Origin: an uncultured Oscillospiraceae bacterium
GTDB lineage: Bacteria; Bacillota; Clostridia; Oscillospirales; Oscillospiraceae
Reading direction: 5' to 3'
Assembly (NCBI GenBank): GCA_947627715.1
Contig: CANQXK010000003.1
Coordinates: forward strand, 1-64,000
DNA: 64,000 bases
Of this stretch, positions 42,868 through 50,994 are shown in pieces; the first letter of the stretch is position 1, and every line of letters begins with the position of its first letter. A program made the translations under genes and the position numbers. Below the pieces are notes generated by a model. The model did not search any database and had not been told where the DNA came from. It worked only from the letters and a program-made list of their open reading frames with translations.

Positions 42868-43341
42868 ATGAGGGAGAAGCAGCAGAAATTTCTCGAAGAG
42901 CTTTACGAGCAAAATTATGCTCATTTACATAGACTGGCCTTCCTCAAGCTGAAGAACAACGAGGACGCGGAGGACATGGTGCATGAGGTTTTTATGGTGG
43001 CCTCAAACTCGATGGATACGCTTATGGAGCACGAAAATCCCCGCGCCTGGCTCTTCAAAACGCTGACATTCCGCATCAAAAACGAGAAGCGCCGTCACGC
43101 GCGCAGAAGGAATATTTCTCTGGAAGAAATTGGCGACCTGGCCGCCCCGGAAGCCGAAGAACCGCTGGAATTTGTTCTCCCGTCAGATTTCACCGACAAG
43201 GAAAAAGAACTCCTGACCCTGCACATTCAAAACCGCTTCGACTATGACGAGATCGCCCGGATAATGGGCATTTCCGAGCTTACGTGCCGGGTGAGGCTGT
43301 GCCGTCTGCTGAGGAAATTAAGGAAACCGCGAGAAGAATGA
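42868..43341 (+). CDS. ECF-type RNA polymerase sigma factor
   Basis: A 157-residue sigma-70 family protein. Region 2 spans about 8-75 (LHRLAFLKLKNNEDAEDMVHEVF in part, then NPRAWLFKTL) and region 4 about 105-155 (EKELLTLHIQNRFDYDEIA, then GISELTCRVRLCRLLRKLR). No region 1 or 3, as expected for ECF factors. GGAGG lies 9 bp before ATG 42868. It is followed 73 bp later by a one-helix membrane protein that is a likely anti-sigma factor. Confidence 0.9.
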   Translation: MREKQQKFLEELYEQNYAHLHRLAFLKLKNNEDAEDMVHEVFMVASNSMDTLMEHENPRAWLFKTLTFRIKNEKRRHARRRNISLEEIGDLAAPEAEEPLEFVLPSDFTDKEKELLTLHIQNRFDYDEIARIMGISELTCRVRLCRLLRKLRKPREE

Positions 43342-43414
43342 AAAAAATTTTTTTCTGTTGTAACACAATGTCACTCCCAACACATATACAGGCAGGGGAG
43401 AAAGGGGTGAACAC

Positions 43415-44266
43415 ATGGACGGTAAGATAAGCTCCGGCGAAAAAACGCCGAATTTGCCTCAGGAATTGGACGAGCTGAAAAAGGAATTGGACGCCATGCC
43501 TCTGGAACAGCTGGAGGAGGAGCTTGAGATCCTCTGGGATGAGATGGACGAGGACTCCGTCAATCAGGACCTTCTGGACGCGTACCTTGACGCCATCGAC
43601 CGAAAATCCCCTTCCATGACGGAAGCGGACATTCGGGAATCCTACCAGCGGTTTCTGAACCGGTTAGAGGAGCAGGAACCCCGGAGTAAGCGCCGTGGGT
43701 TTCGGGGCGCGCTGAAGGCTGGGGTCATCGTCGCGGCGGTGGTCGCCCTCCTGGCGGCCTGCGTGGTCATCGCCCATGCCTCGTGGCCCGATTTCTTTGA
43801 CAGGATCGCCCGCTGGACGGCGGAGACTTTCGGCTTTGCGCCGGCCAATGCCGCGGACCTGGCCAGCGCAGAGCTTCCGCCCCAGCTAAAGGGGATGAAG
43901 GACGCTTTAAAGCAATACGGCATTGGAGAGGATTATCTCCCGCAATATTGGCCGGAAGGATATGAACAATCGAAAGTCTCTTATACGGAAGAACCGATGA
44001 CAAGTTCTATTACGGGAGCCTACGGGGAAACAGGGAATCGAATTGTTCTGACGTACATCTTTTTTCAGTCGGATATTCCCACGGAGTCGTACAACATTGA
44101 CAATCAAGAGCTTGAGATTTACGAGCATAACGGCATACAATTCCACGTTATGAAAAACACGGAAAAATATCTTGCGGTCTGGACCTCCGGGAACGTCGAG
44201 TGCCGCGTGTCCGGCCTTGCGTCCCGTGAGGAGCTTCTCAAAATACTCGATTCGATCGGAGGCTGA
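43415..44266 (+). CDS. Membrane anti-sigma-like protein with DUF4367-type domain
   Basis: A 283-residue single-pass protein. Residues 1-95 are acidic and helical (cytoplasmic), a membrane helix spans about 102-122 (AGVIVAAVVALLAACVVIA), and the outside part ends with a DUF4367-like domain (LTYIFFQSD, NGIQFHVMKNTEKYLAVW). This layout and its place after an ECF sigma gene point to an anti-sigma factor that releases the sigma factor on an envelope signal. A typical zinc-finger HxxxCxxC is not present. AAAGGGGTG lies before the ATG. Confidence 0.8.
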   Translation: MDGKISSGEKTPNLPQELDELKKELDAMPLEQLEEELEILWDEMDEDSVNQDLLDAYLDAIDRKSPSMTEADIRESYQRFLNRLEEQEPRSKRRGFRGALKAGVIVAAVVALLAACVVIAHASWPDFFDRIARWTAETFGFAPANAADLASAELPPQLKGMKDALKQYGIGEDYLPQYWPEGYEQSKVSYTEEPMTSSITGAYGETGNRIVLTYIFFQSDIPTESYNIDNQELEIYEHNGIQFHVMKNTEKYLAVWTSGNVECRVSGLASREELLKILDSIGG

Positions 44267-44272
44267 GCTTTT

Positions 44273-44707
44273 TTGAAAAAGTGCGTAAAATACATCGCCC
44301 TGCTGCTGGCCGTCGTTTCCGTTCTCTGCACCTGCGTCTCCGCACAAACGTACACAAATGCGTACATCTCCTCGGCGAGGGCCTACATCTACAAGTGGGC
44401 GGATGGGGACATCTCCGTGGAATACACCGTCACCGGCACGGACATCATGGACACCATCGGGGCGCATAAGGTCACTGTCTATAAGATGTTGGGCGACAAA
44501 ATCGACGCCGGGAAAGACGAGGTTGTCGATTCGTACTGGTATACCAATTTCCCCGATATGATGGGGGAAAAAGAAGTTGTTTACCACCACTCCATCCGGC
44601 TCAACGTGGAGGCCGGGGAATGGTATTACGCCGTCCTCTCCTTTTACGCCACCCTTGGCGGAGGCGGGGGCAATATGCCATACTGCACCACCGCTGTCAG
44701 GGGATGA
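44273..44707 (+). CDS. Secreted protein of unknown function, TTG start
   Basis: A 144-residue protein beginning (TTG)-KKCVKYIALLLAVVSVLC, a signal peptide with a likely cleavage after CVSA near residue 22. The mature part is Tyr-rich (TNAYISSARAYIYKW; NVEAGEWYYAVLSFYA) and has no Cys. GGAGG 44258-44262 supports the TTG. It starts 6 bp after the anti-sigma-like gene and should be the target or the signal carrier of the ECF module. No family was recognised. Confidence 0.7.
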   Translation: MKKCVKYIALLLAVVSVLCTCVSAQTYTNAYISSARAYIYKWADGDISVEYTVTGTDIMDTIGAHKVTVYKMLGDKIDAGKDEVVDSYWYTNFPDMMGEKEVVYHHSIRLNVEAGEWYYAVLSFYATLGGGGGNMPYCTTAVRG

Positions 44708-44729
44708 GGTCCCCCAACAAGCGAAAAGT

Positions 44730-44759
44730 CAGCCGCCGGTCCACGCCGGCGGCTGTTTT
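44730..44759 (+). terminator. Terminator after the sigma-factor operon
   Basis: CAGCCGCCGG (44730-44739) pairs with CCGGCGGCTG (44746-44755), followed by TTTT. Confidence 0.85.
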
Positions 44760-44826
44760 GCGCTCTCTTGTGGGGCGGGCCTGCGGCCCGGCCTTCATTT
44801 TTTTGCCGCCGGGCGGGCCGTAAGCC

Positions 44827-44856
44827 TTGACAGCGGTGGGTTTCGGGCCGTATAAT
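44827..44856 (+). promoter_or_regulatory. Promoter of the second degV gene
   Basis: TTGACA (44827-44832), an 18-bp spacer and TATAAT (44851-44856) lie 40 bp upstream of the start codon. The palindrome found before the first degV is absent here. Confidence 0.8.
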
Positions 44857-44896
44857 GATTACACACAATATCAATATCAGATGGATGTGAACGGAA

Positions 44897-45739
44897 ATGC
44901 GTATCAAAATCACAGCCGACAGCACCTGCGATCTGTCGCCGGAGCTTATCCGGGAAAACGGGATAACCATCTCGCCCCTGACGGTGAGCTGCGCCGGAGA
45001 GAGCTTCCATGACGGCGTGGACATCACGCCGGACGAGCTGTACGCCAAAATCGCCGCCAGCGGCCAACTGGGGACCACCGCCGCCGTGAACGTCCAGGAG
45101 TACCTGGACCTTTTCGGGGGCCTTCTCAGGGAGTATGACGCCATCGTCCACTTCACCATCAGCGCCTCCATGTCCGCCTGTTTTCAGAACGCCTCGACGG
45201 CGGCCGGGGAGCTGGGGAACGTCTACGTGGTGGACAGTCAGAACCTCTCCACCGGCATCGGCCACCTTGTCCTGGACGCCTGTGAGATGGCCCGCCAGGG
45301 CGTGGAGGCCGCGGAGATAAAGCGGCGGCTGGACGAAAAGCGGGAGAAGCTGGACGTGAGCTTCGTGGTGGACACGCTGGACTATCTGCGCCGGGGCGGG
45401 CGCTGTACGGCTCTGGCCGCGATGGGCGCCAACCTCCTGAAGCTCCACCCGTGCATCTACGTCAAGGACGGGGCCATGGGCGTGGGGAAGAAGTACCGGG
45501 GCCGGCTGGAGAGCTGCATCGAGGCGTACATACGCGACAGGCTTTCAGACCCGGAGACGGTGGACCCCCGCCGCGTCTTTATCACCGACTCCGGCGTGCC
45601 GGAGACGTGCCGCGCCATCGCCGAAAAGACGGTGCGGGAGCTGGTGCCCTTTGAGGAGGTCATCCACACCCGCGCCGGGTGCACCGTCTCCTCCCACTGC
45701 GGTCCGGGGACGCTGGGGATCCTGTTCTACAGAAAATGA
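44897..45739 (+). CDS. DegV family fatty-acid-binding protein, second copy
   Basis: A 280-residue DegV protein (KITADSTCDLS at the N-terminus; TISASMSACFQNAS; final SSHCGPGTLGILFY). It is clearly diverged from the copy at 37.5 kb, so the two may bind different acyl chains, as FakB1 and FakB2 do in Staphylococcus. It has its own strong promoter and is followed 28 bp later by a YcxB-like gene. Confidence 0.92.
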   Translation: MRIKITADSTCDLSPELIRENGITISPLTVSCAGESFHDGVDITPDELYAKIAASGQLGTTAAVNVQEYLDLFGGLLREYDAIVHFTISASMSACFQNASTAAGELGNVYVVDSQNLSTGIGHLVLDACEMARQGVEAAEIKRRLDEKREKLDVSFVVDTLDYLRRGGRCTALAAMGANLLKLHPCIYVKDGAMGVGKKYRGRLESCIEAYIRDRLSDPETVDPRRVFITDSGVPETCRAIAEKTVRELVPFEEVIHTRAGCTVSSHCGPGTLGILFYRK

Positions 45740-45767
45740 CGGGCGCGGCCCGTTTGGAGGTATTGTC

Positions 45768-46280
45768 ATGCAGACTGTTGCCGAAAACCGTTTTACCGTC
45801 ACCAAGGAGCTTTTCCAGGAGGGCATGGAGGGCATCATCAAGCTCGAATACACTCCCACGGTGAAAAAGCTCGTGGTCGTCCTGGCCGCGGCGTGGCTGG
45901 CCCTCACCGCCTTTACGCTGTGGAGGGGCGGCCATGTGGTCACCCTGATCATCGAGCTTGTGGCGATGTCCGCCGCGTGCCTCTATGTGGCGGTGCTCAT
46001 CCCCCGCAGCCGCATCAAGAAGGGCTGGAAGGCCCTGCTGGAGCGTTCCGGCGACTCCATGGAGCGCGTCACCAGGTTCTACGAGGACCGCATGGAGGTG
46101 GAGTCCGGGGCCTCCGAGCCGCTTATCATCAACTACGAGGACGTGACCAGGACGTTTGAGACGGCGCACCTTCTCATCCTCCAGAACACGGAGAAGCTGG
46201 GCGTCATGGCGGCGCTGGACGGCTTTACCAAGGGCAGCCGGGACGACGTGCTGGCCCTGGTGAGGGAGTGGAGCCGCTGA
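45768..46280 (+). CDS. YcxB-like membrane protein
   Basis: A 170-residue protein with two membrane helices (about 33-50 and 55-75) and a C-terminal soluble part (ERVTRFYEDRMEVESG, then INYEDVTRTFETAHL) resembling the YcxB-like C-terminal domain, which is PH-like. TTGGAGG lies 8 bp before the ATG. It probably shares the degV transcript and ends at the terminator at 46307. Function unknown. Confidence 0.7.
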   Translation: MQTVAENRFTVTKELFQEGMEGIIKLEYTPTVKKLVVVLAAAWLALTAFTLWRGGHVVTLIIELVAMSAACLYVAVLIPRSRIKKGWKALLERSGDSMERVTRFYEDRMEVESGASEPLIINYEDVTRTFETAHLLILQNTEKLGVMAALDGFTKGSRDDVLALVREWSR

Positions 46281-46306
46281 GCCTCCCGTTCCCTTTTCTA
46301 AATTCA

Positions 46307-46353
46307 AAAGCCGGGTGCGGCCTGCCCGTGGGCGGGAGCGCATCCGGCTTTTT
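46307..46353. terminator. Bidirectional terminator between converging operons
   Basis: AAAAGCCGG and CCGGCTTTT arms, extended inside by GCCTGCCC/GGGCGGG, lie between a rightward and a leftward gene and have A/T runs on both outer sides. Confidence 0.8.
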
Positions 46354-46367
46354 CTGTTCATTTATGT

Positions 46368-47156
46368 TTACACCCGGTTGTTCCACGGCTCCGGCGGCTG
46401 GGCGGGGCGGGTCAGCTCCGTGACGATGCCCGAACGGAGGCGCTGGCCGTTGAAGGTGACGTCGTCCGCCTTCAGGTTCCTGATAAAGACGTGCTTGAGG
46501 CTTTCGGACCATATGTACACCTGGGAATCCCGCTGAGGCCCCCGGTAGGGCCAGTAACGAAAGTCCAGGACCCCCGCCCTGGTGTAGCATACGGCATCCG
46601 CCACGGGGCCTGTGCGAAGCTCCGGCTCTAAGAGGGACAGCTTCCCGTCCATGTTGGCGACGCCGGGACTGCCCACCGACACCGAACTCAATTCGATATA
46701 CAGGCTGTGGTCGTATTTGGCGGCAAAGTCCATCATGCGGCGGACATTTTCCGCCCTTTCGGCGGCAAGCTCGCGGACCCCGGCCTTTCGCAGCTCGTCG
46801 ATGTGCCGAAAGGCGGGGCGGTCCGGGTCGGGGTCCTCCATGGAGCTGGGGCGCAGCTTGTAGCGCACATAGTTGAAAATCTCCTTCATGTCCCCCACAA
46901 CGTTGTCCTCGCCGCCCATCGGTTCGTCCAGGCAGGTCCACAGGTCCAGGTATTTGAGGGGGCAGAGATACGTGTCGGACTGCGTCTCCACCCGCGCCAC
47001 ATCGTTCACGATCTCAAAGGATTTGACCGGGTCGGTGTGGGGGATCCGGGCGTTTATGCCCAGCTTCGGGTGGTCGCCGGCGGTCCCGGCCAGCATATAG
47101 TCAAAGCCCGGCGCGTAGATAACACTCCACTGCTTCATTTTGATCTCATCCGGCAT
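46368..47156 (-). CDS. Protein of unknown function at the end of the ribF operon
   Basis: A 262-residue soluble protein with no signal peptide or membrane helix. It is rich in aromatic residues and Asp/Arg (DFRYWPYRGPQRDSQVY near residue 195). It has a good AAAGGAGG site and lies 36 bp after ribF on the same strand, so it is probably co-transcribed with the translation operon. I do not recognise the family and offer no function. Confidence 0.6.
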   Translation of the reverse strand: MPDEIKMKQWSVIYAPGFDYMLAGTAGDHPKLGINARIPHTDPVKSFEIVNDVARVETQSDTYLCPLKYLDLWTCLDEPMGGEDNVVGDMKEIFNYVRYKLRPSSMEDPDPDRPAFRHIDELRKAGVRELAAERAENVRRMMDFAAKYDHSLYIELSSVSVGSPGVANMDGKLSLLEPELRTGPVADAVCYTRAGVLDFRYWPYRGPQRDSQVYIWSESLKHVFIRNLKADDVTFNGQRLRSGIVTELTRPAQPPEPWNNRV

Positions 47157-47192
47157 GATGCGGCCCTCCTTTCCGGGCGTGTCGCGGCTCTT

Positions 47193-48149
47193 TCACCGCC
47201 ATTGGGGGTAGTCAAACGGGTCGATGGGGTTTCGGTCGAAAAATTCCAGCGTCGCGGCGGCGTCGGCGCGTATCTGCGCCCGCAGCTCCTCGATCCTGTC
47301 AAATTTGATCTCGTCCCGGAGGAATTTATACAGCTCCACCCGGATGGGCCGGCCGTAGAGATTCCCCTCAAACCCCAAAAGGTGGCTCTCCACGCTCACC
47401 GCCGTCTCCCCGCCCACGGTGGGGCGGACGCCGATGTTGGTCACCGCGGGGAAGCACTGGTTGGCGTCTATGATATGCGCCTCGGCTATGTACACCCCGT
47501 GGCGGGGTACAAGGACGCCCTCCTCGAAGCGCATATTGATGGTGGGCGTACCCAGCGTGCGCCCGAAGCGGTAGCCGCTGCGGACCGTGTCGTTGAGCAG
47601 GTGCCGGTGGCCCAGAAGCGCCCCGGCCTTCTGGCACTGCCCCTCCAGCAGGAGGGCGCGGATGCGCGTGGAGCTTATGGGTTCCCCGTCGTACACAACG
47701 GGGGGCACGATATGGCAACCCAGGCCGAGCCGCACGCACTTCTCGCTCAGGAGCCGGGCGTTTCCCGCCCCTCCGTAGCCGAAGCGGAAGTCGTACCCCG
47801 CCACCAGGCACACGGCGCCGAAATCGGATCGGAGCCACTCCACAAAGCGGTCCCAGGCCATATGCCGCAGCTCGTCGTCGAAGTGGAGGAAGATGAGGTC
47901 GTCGATGCCATAGAGCCGCCGCATGATGTCCGCCCGGTCCAGGGGGGAGTTGATCAGGGGGACGGGCTGGCCGTCGATGGTCTTTCCGGGGGGCGTATCA
48001 AAGGATATGACGGCAGGCGTCACCTTATACTGCCCGGCAAGCTCACGGGCGGCCCGCAGAAGGGCGGCGTGGCCCAAATGTACGCCGTCAAAGAAGCCCA
48101 GGGCGATGACTCTCTGTCCCTTTTCCAAACCTACCACCTCACACGGCAA
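47193..48149 (-). CDS. ribF: Bifunctional riboflavin kinase / FAD synthetase
   Basis: About 318 residues. The N-terminal FAD-synthetase domain has GFFDGVHLGH, with ISSTRIRALL near residue 165; the C-terminal riboflavin kinase domain has TPTINMRF and the GVYIAEAHI strand. It turns riboflavin to FMN and then FAD. The start is not certain: TTG 48149 gives the usual N-terminal length but a weak site, whereas TTG 48128 has GAGGTGG just before it. The gene overlaps the end of truB, the normal Firmicutes order. Confidence 0.94.
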   Translation of the reverse strand: MPCEVVGLEKGQRVIALGFFDGVHLGHAALLRAARELAGQYKVTPAVISFDTPPGKTIDGQPVPLINSPLDRADIMRRLYGIDDLIFLHFDDELRHMAWDRFVEWLRSDFGAVCLVAGYDFRFGYGGAGNARLLSEKCVRLGLGCHIVPPVVYDGEPISSTRIRALLLEGQCQKAGALLGHRHLLNDTVRSGYRFGRTLGTPTINMRFEEGVLVPRHGVYIAEAHIIDANQCFPAVTNIGVRPTVGGETAVSVESHLLGFEGNLYGRPIRVELYKFLRDEIKFDRIEELRAQIRADAAATLEFFDRNPIDPFDYPQWR

Positions 48150-49008
48150 AAAAGCTTTTTACGGTCTCCATCACACCGCCCCGCGCCCGCCCCAGCATGA
48201 GAAATTCGCCGGACCGGGCGTAGACCCGGTAGTCCCCGTCCGGGACATTCGCGGGAAACGCCGCGCCGCAGCGGCTTTTTTTCTCCTCCGCCGGACCCGC
48301 GGTAAAGGCGGGACTGGAGCGGAAGAGACTGTCCGTCGGCAGGAGAAGCTCCTGGGCCTTCCCCGCCTTCGCGGCGGAGACGATTTCGTCCAACGGGTGG
48401 GCGTCCTCGATGCCGAACGCCCCCGCGCGGGTGCGCCGGAGGGAGGACATACATCCCCCACAGCCCAGCCTCTGCCCTATATCGTGGCAGAGCGTGCGCA
48501 CATAGGTGCCCTTGGAGCACTCGATCTCCAAAAGAAGATCCTCCCCGCCGCGGCCTATAAGGTCGAGCCTGTACACGGCGATCTCCCTGGCCGGGCGCTC
48601 CACGCTCTGGCCCCGGCGGGCCAGCTCATAGAGCTTTTTGCCGCCGATCTTCACGGCGGAGTACATGGGCGGGGTCTGCATGACGCGGCCCGTAAACGCC
48701 GGGAGGACGGCTAAAAGGGCCTCCTCCGACACGTCCGCGGGGCACTCCGCAAGGACCGTCCCGGTAGTGTCCTGGGTGTCGGTGACAAGGCCCAGGCGGA
48801 GTCCGGCGGCGTAGCGTTTGCGGTCGTTTTCCGCAAACTCCACGGCGCGGGTGGCCCGGCCCACAAATACGGGCAGTACGCCTGTGGCCATCGGGTCCAG
48901 GGTGCCGGAGTGTCCCACGCGCTTTTCGTGGAGGACGCCCCGGAGCTTGGAGCAAACGTCCTGGCTCGTCCACCCGGAGGGCTTGTCTACGATGAATATT
49001 CCGTTCAT
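48139..49008 (-). CDS. truB: tRNA pseudouridine-55 synthase
   Basis: A 289-residue enzyme making pseudouridine 55 in the T-loop of tRNA. The N-terminal GIFIVDKPSGWTS and the catalytic Asp in VGHSGTLDPMATG (about residue 40) are diagnostic; RTLCHDIGQRLGCGG follows. The start at 49008 overlaps the nrnA stop by 3 bases (ATGA). Longer in-frame extensions upstream lie inside nrnA and are rejected. Confidence 0.96.
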   Translation of the reverse strand: MNGIFIVDKPSGWTSQDVCSKLRGVLHEKRVGHSGTLDPMATGVLPVFVGRATRAVEFAENDRKRYAAGLRLGLVTDTQDTTGTVLAECPADVSEEALLAVLPAFTGRVMQTPPMYSAVKIGGKKLYELARRGQSVERPAREIAVYRLDLIGRGGEDLLLEIECSKGTYVRTLCHDIGQRLGCGGCMSSLRRTRAGAFGIEDAHPLDEIVSAAKAGKAQELLLPTDSLFRSSPAFTAGPAEEKKSRCGAAFPANVPDGDYRVYARSGEFLMLGRARGGVMETVKSFFAV

Positions 49009-49946
49009 GATTGGTCCAGCGCCGCCTCGATGGGCGGGATCAGCATGGTCAGCGCCGTCTCCGGGCCGGCCTTTATGGTACACCCGGCGGCCATGGCGTG
49101 GCCGCCGCCGCCGAAGAGCCTGGCGATCTCCGAGACGTTGACCCGCTTCCCCGACCGCAGGGAGACGCGGGTGGTGCCGTCGCCGTTCTCCCGGAGGGTG
49201 AGGCTGACCTGGTGCCCCTCTAACTTCCCGGCCAGGGCCGCCAGATCGTCCATGTCGTTCTCCGTGACGCCGGCTTTCCGCACCATGTCCTGGGTGACCA
49301 CATTGGCGACGATCTCCCCGTTGTGGAAGGTGCGAAGGCCGGAATACACCGCCCCCTCTAAGGCGAGGCGGGCTTTGGAAAAGGTGCGGAAGAAGAGCCG
49401 CGAAAGGCCGGCGGTGTCAGCCCCCGCCCTTGCCAGGGCCGCCGCGGCCAGAAATGTATTCTCCGTCACGTTGGCGTACTGGAAGCAGCCGGTGTCGGTG
49501 CTGACGGCGATGTAGAGAAGGTCCGCCTCCTCCTTGGAAGGCCCGCCGTGGAGAAGGCCGATGAGGTCTAAAACGATCTCCCCGCAGGCGGCGCGGGAGG
49601 CGTCCAGGACCGTGTTCTCCGCAAAGCCGGAGTTGGAGGGGTGGTGGTCGAAGGCCAGCTCGACCCGCCCCTCAAAGCCCGCGGGGAAGAGGTTGGGGGC
49701 GGCGATGTCCACGCTGATAATGTGCGCGGGCCGGAAGCCCGCTTCCGCAAAAAGCGGCGCCACAAAGGGCGCGAATTTCTCCGTCACCTCCGGGTTCGGG
49801 TACAGATACGCCCGCTTCCCCGCCCGCCGGAGGGCGCGGCACAGCGCCCCGGCGGACCCCAGGGTGTCCCCGTCGGGGCGGGTGTGGGTCAGAATAAGGT
49901 AGCTGTCCCGCTCCGAAAGCCACCGGGCGGCCTCATTCAGCGTCAT
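49005..49946 (-). CDS. nrnA: DHH/DHHA1 phosphoesterase, nanoRNase/pAp phosphatase type
   Basis: A 313-residue protein with the DHH-family metal motifs: HTRPDGDTLGSA (about 20-31), SVDIAAP (about 80), FDHHPSN (about 100), STDTGCFQYAN (about 150), and the DHHA1 end FGGGGHAMAAG. It degrades 2-5-nt RNAs and pAp. It lies between rbfA and truB as in Bacilli and Clostridia. ATG 49946 is inside the last codons of rbfA, so translation is coupled. Confidence 0.92.
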   Translation of the reverse strand: MTLNEAARWLSERDSYLILTHTRPDGDTLGSAGALCRALRRAGKRAYLYPNPEVTEKFAPFVAPLFAEAGFRPAHIISVDIAAPNLFPAGFEGRVELAFDHHPSNSGFAENTVLDASRAACGEIVLDLIGLLHGGPSKEEADLLYIAVSTDTGCFQYANVTENTFLAAAALARAGADTAGLSRLFFRTFSKARLALEGAVYSGLRTFHNGEIVANVVTQDMVRKAGVTENDMDDLAALAGKLEGHQVSLTLRENGDGTTRVSLRSGKRVNVSEIARLFGGGGHAMAAGCTIKAGPETALTMLIPPIEAALDQS

Positions 49947-50307
49947 CTTCCGTCTCCTCCTCCGGCTGAATATCCAGGGCGGCCAGGAGCGAATTGATGT
50001 GCGCCCCCTCCTCGATGGAGTGGTCCAGGAAGAACGTAAGCTCCGGCGTGTTGCGAAGCCGGAGGCGCTGCCCCAGCTCCCGCCGCAGCCACCCGGAGGC
50101 GGACTTGAGGCCCTGCTTGAAGGACTTCTCGTCCTCAAGGCCCAGGACGCTCAGGTAGATTTTGGAATACTTCAAGTCGCCGCTTGTCTCCACGGCGGTG
50201 ACGGACAGAAGCCCCTGGTGGATCCGGGGGTCCTTCACCTCCCGCAGGAGCTTGTCCATGCACAGGCGAATGTCCTCGTTGATGCGGTTTATATGATTGG
50301 ATGGCAT
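49933..50307 (-). CDS. rbfA: Ribosome-binding factor A
   Basis: A 124-residue KH-like protein needed for 30S subunit maturation. The N-terminal INRINEDIRLCMDKLLREV and the central RIHQGLLSVTAVETSGDLKYSKIY region (cited in part) match RbfA. The acidic tail EEETEDDAE overlaps the nrnA start by 14 bp. AAAGGA lies 9 bp before the ATG. A membrane-protein gene separates it from infB, which is unusual. Confidence 0.95.
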   Translation of the reverse strand: MPSNHINRINEDIRLCMDKLLREVKDPRIHQGLLSVTAVETSGDLKYSKIYLSVLGLEDEKSFKQGLKSASGWLRRELGQRLRLRNTPELTFFLDHSIEEGAHINSLLAALDIQPEEETEDDAE

Positions 50308-50337
50308 AGTATCGTTTCCTTTCCCAAGGTGATGGTT

Positions 50338-50832
50338 TTAAGCGACGGGAGTTGTCCCCGCGTCCTCCACCTCAAGGCGGAGGATAACGTTGATCCCGTC
50401 ATAGCTCGTGTAGCGAATTTTTACATACATCCCGTTTTCGTGGATGGCGCCGCCGGATATGGAGGCGCGGTCATATCCGAAATACCCCTCCGCTTCGCCG
50501 TCAATGACAAACTCTACGCCGTTCACAGTAAAGCTCTCCCGGGGATTTTGCCATGCCGCCGCAGGGGCGAAGTCCTCCACCGGGCCTTCCACGGTTCTAT
50601 AGGCCCCTTGGTAGTATGGCGCCACCACAGCGCGATACACCCGTGCATCCTGAAACAACATCACAAACCCCACAGCGGCAAAGGCAATACCCAGCGCTAT
50701 GAGCTTCTTGTCCGGGCCTTTTCCCAGCCTGCGTCTGACAAGGACAATGACCAAAACAGCGGCGGCCACAGCTACGGGAACAAGGCTCCAGAAGTTGCCC
50801 GCCATTGGCCCGGTCTCGAAAACGGTTTTCAC
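50338..50832 (-). CDS. Membrane protein inserted between infB and rbfA
   Basis: About 164 residues with a GTG start after a GGGGGATGGG site. Two helices (about 13-30 and 43-60) are followed by a soluble beta-rich domain (FTVNGVEFVIDGEAEGYFGY; YVKIRYTSYDGINVI). No family recognised. Its codon use is like the neighbours. Upstream in-frame sequence is noncoding hairpin DNA, so the longer frame is rejected. It sits 30 bp before rbfA in an operon where infB and rbfA are normally adjacent. Confidence 0.65.
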   Translation of the reverse strand: MKTVFETGPMAGNFWSLVPVAVAAAVLVIVLVRRRLGKGPDKKLIALGIAFAAVGFVMLFQDARVYRAVVAPYYQGAYRTVEGPVEDFAPAAAWQNPRESFTVNGVEFVIDGEAEGYFGYDRASISGGAIHENGMYVKIRYTSYDGINVILRLEVEDAGTTPVA

Positions 50833-50848
50833 ACGCCCATCCCCCAAT

Positions 50849-50891
50849 AAAACATTTTTTCCAAGGACACGCGCCTTGGAAAAAATGTTTT
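50849..50891 (-). promoter_or_regulatory. Perfect 18-bp hairpin before the inserted membrane gene
   Basis: AAAACATTTTTTCCAAGG pairs perfectly with CCTTGGAAAAAATGTTTT around 7 bases. On the minus strand it lies 17 bp ahead of the GTG start, next to the ribosome binding site, so it could act on RNA stability or translation as well as termination. Confidence 0.6.
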
Positions 50892-50912
50892 TAGAAGACC
50901 TCAGATTTAATA

Positions 50913-50941
50913 TTTTTTGCGGGGCTGCGCCTCGCAAAAAA
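50913..50941 (-). terminator. Hairpin with T runs downstream of infB
   Basis: TTTTTTGCG and CGCAAAAAA form a 9-bp stem closed by a GC-rich centre, with a T run in the leftward direction; terminator-like. Confidence 0.6.
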
Positions 50942-50958
50942 TCCCTCATGTTGCCCTA

Positions 50959-50993
50959 TGGCTTTGAAGCCCGCAAAGCGGGCTTCAAAGCCA
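50959..50993 (-). terminator. Perfect 16-bp hairpin at the infB stop
   Basis: TGGCTTTGAAGCCCGC and GCGGGCTTCAAAGCCA, three-base loop, begin one base after the infB stop codon. There is no T run, so it may protect the mRNA 3' end rather than terminate. Confidence 0.6.
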
Positions 50994-50994
50994 G

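Noticed and set aside
44857-44896. TetR palindrome before the second degV gene
   Set aside because: The region was read for TCAGCACAC-type half-sites; only ACACA-rich AT sequence is present, with no palindrome.
48128-48160. FMN riboswitch ahead of ribF
   Set aside because: ribF overlaps the end of truB and there is no leader long enough to hold an FMN aptamer.
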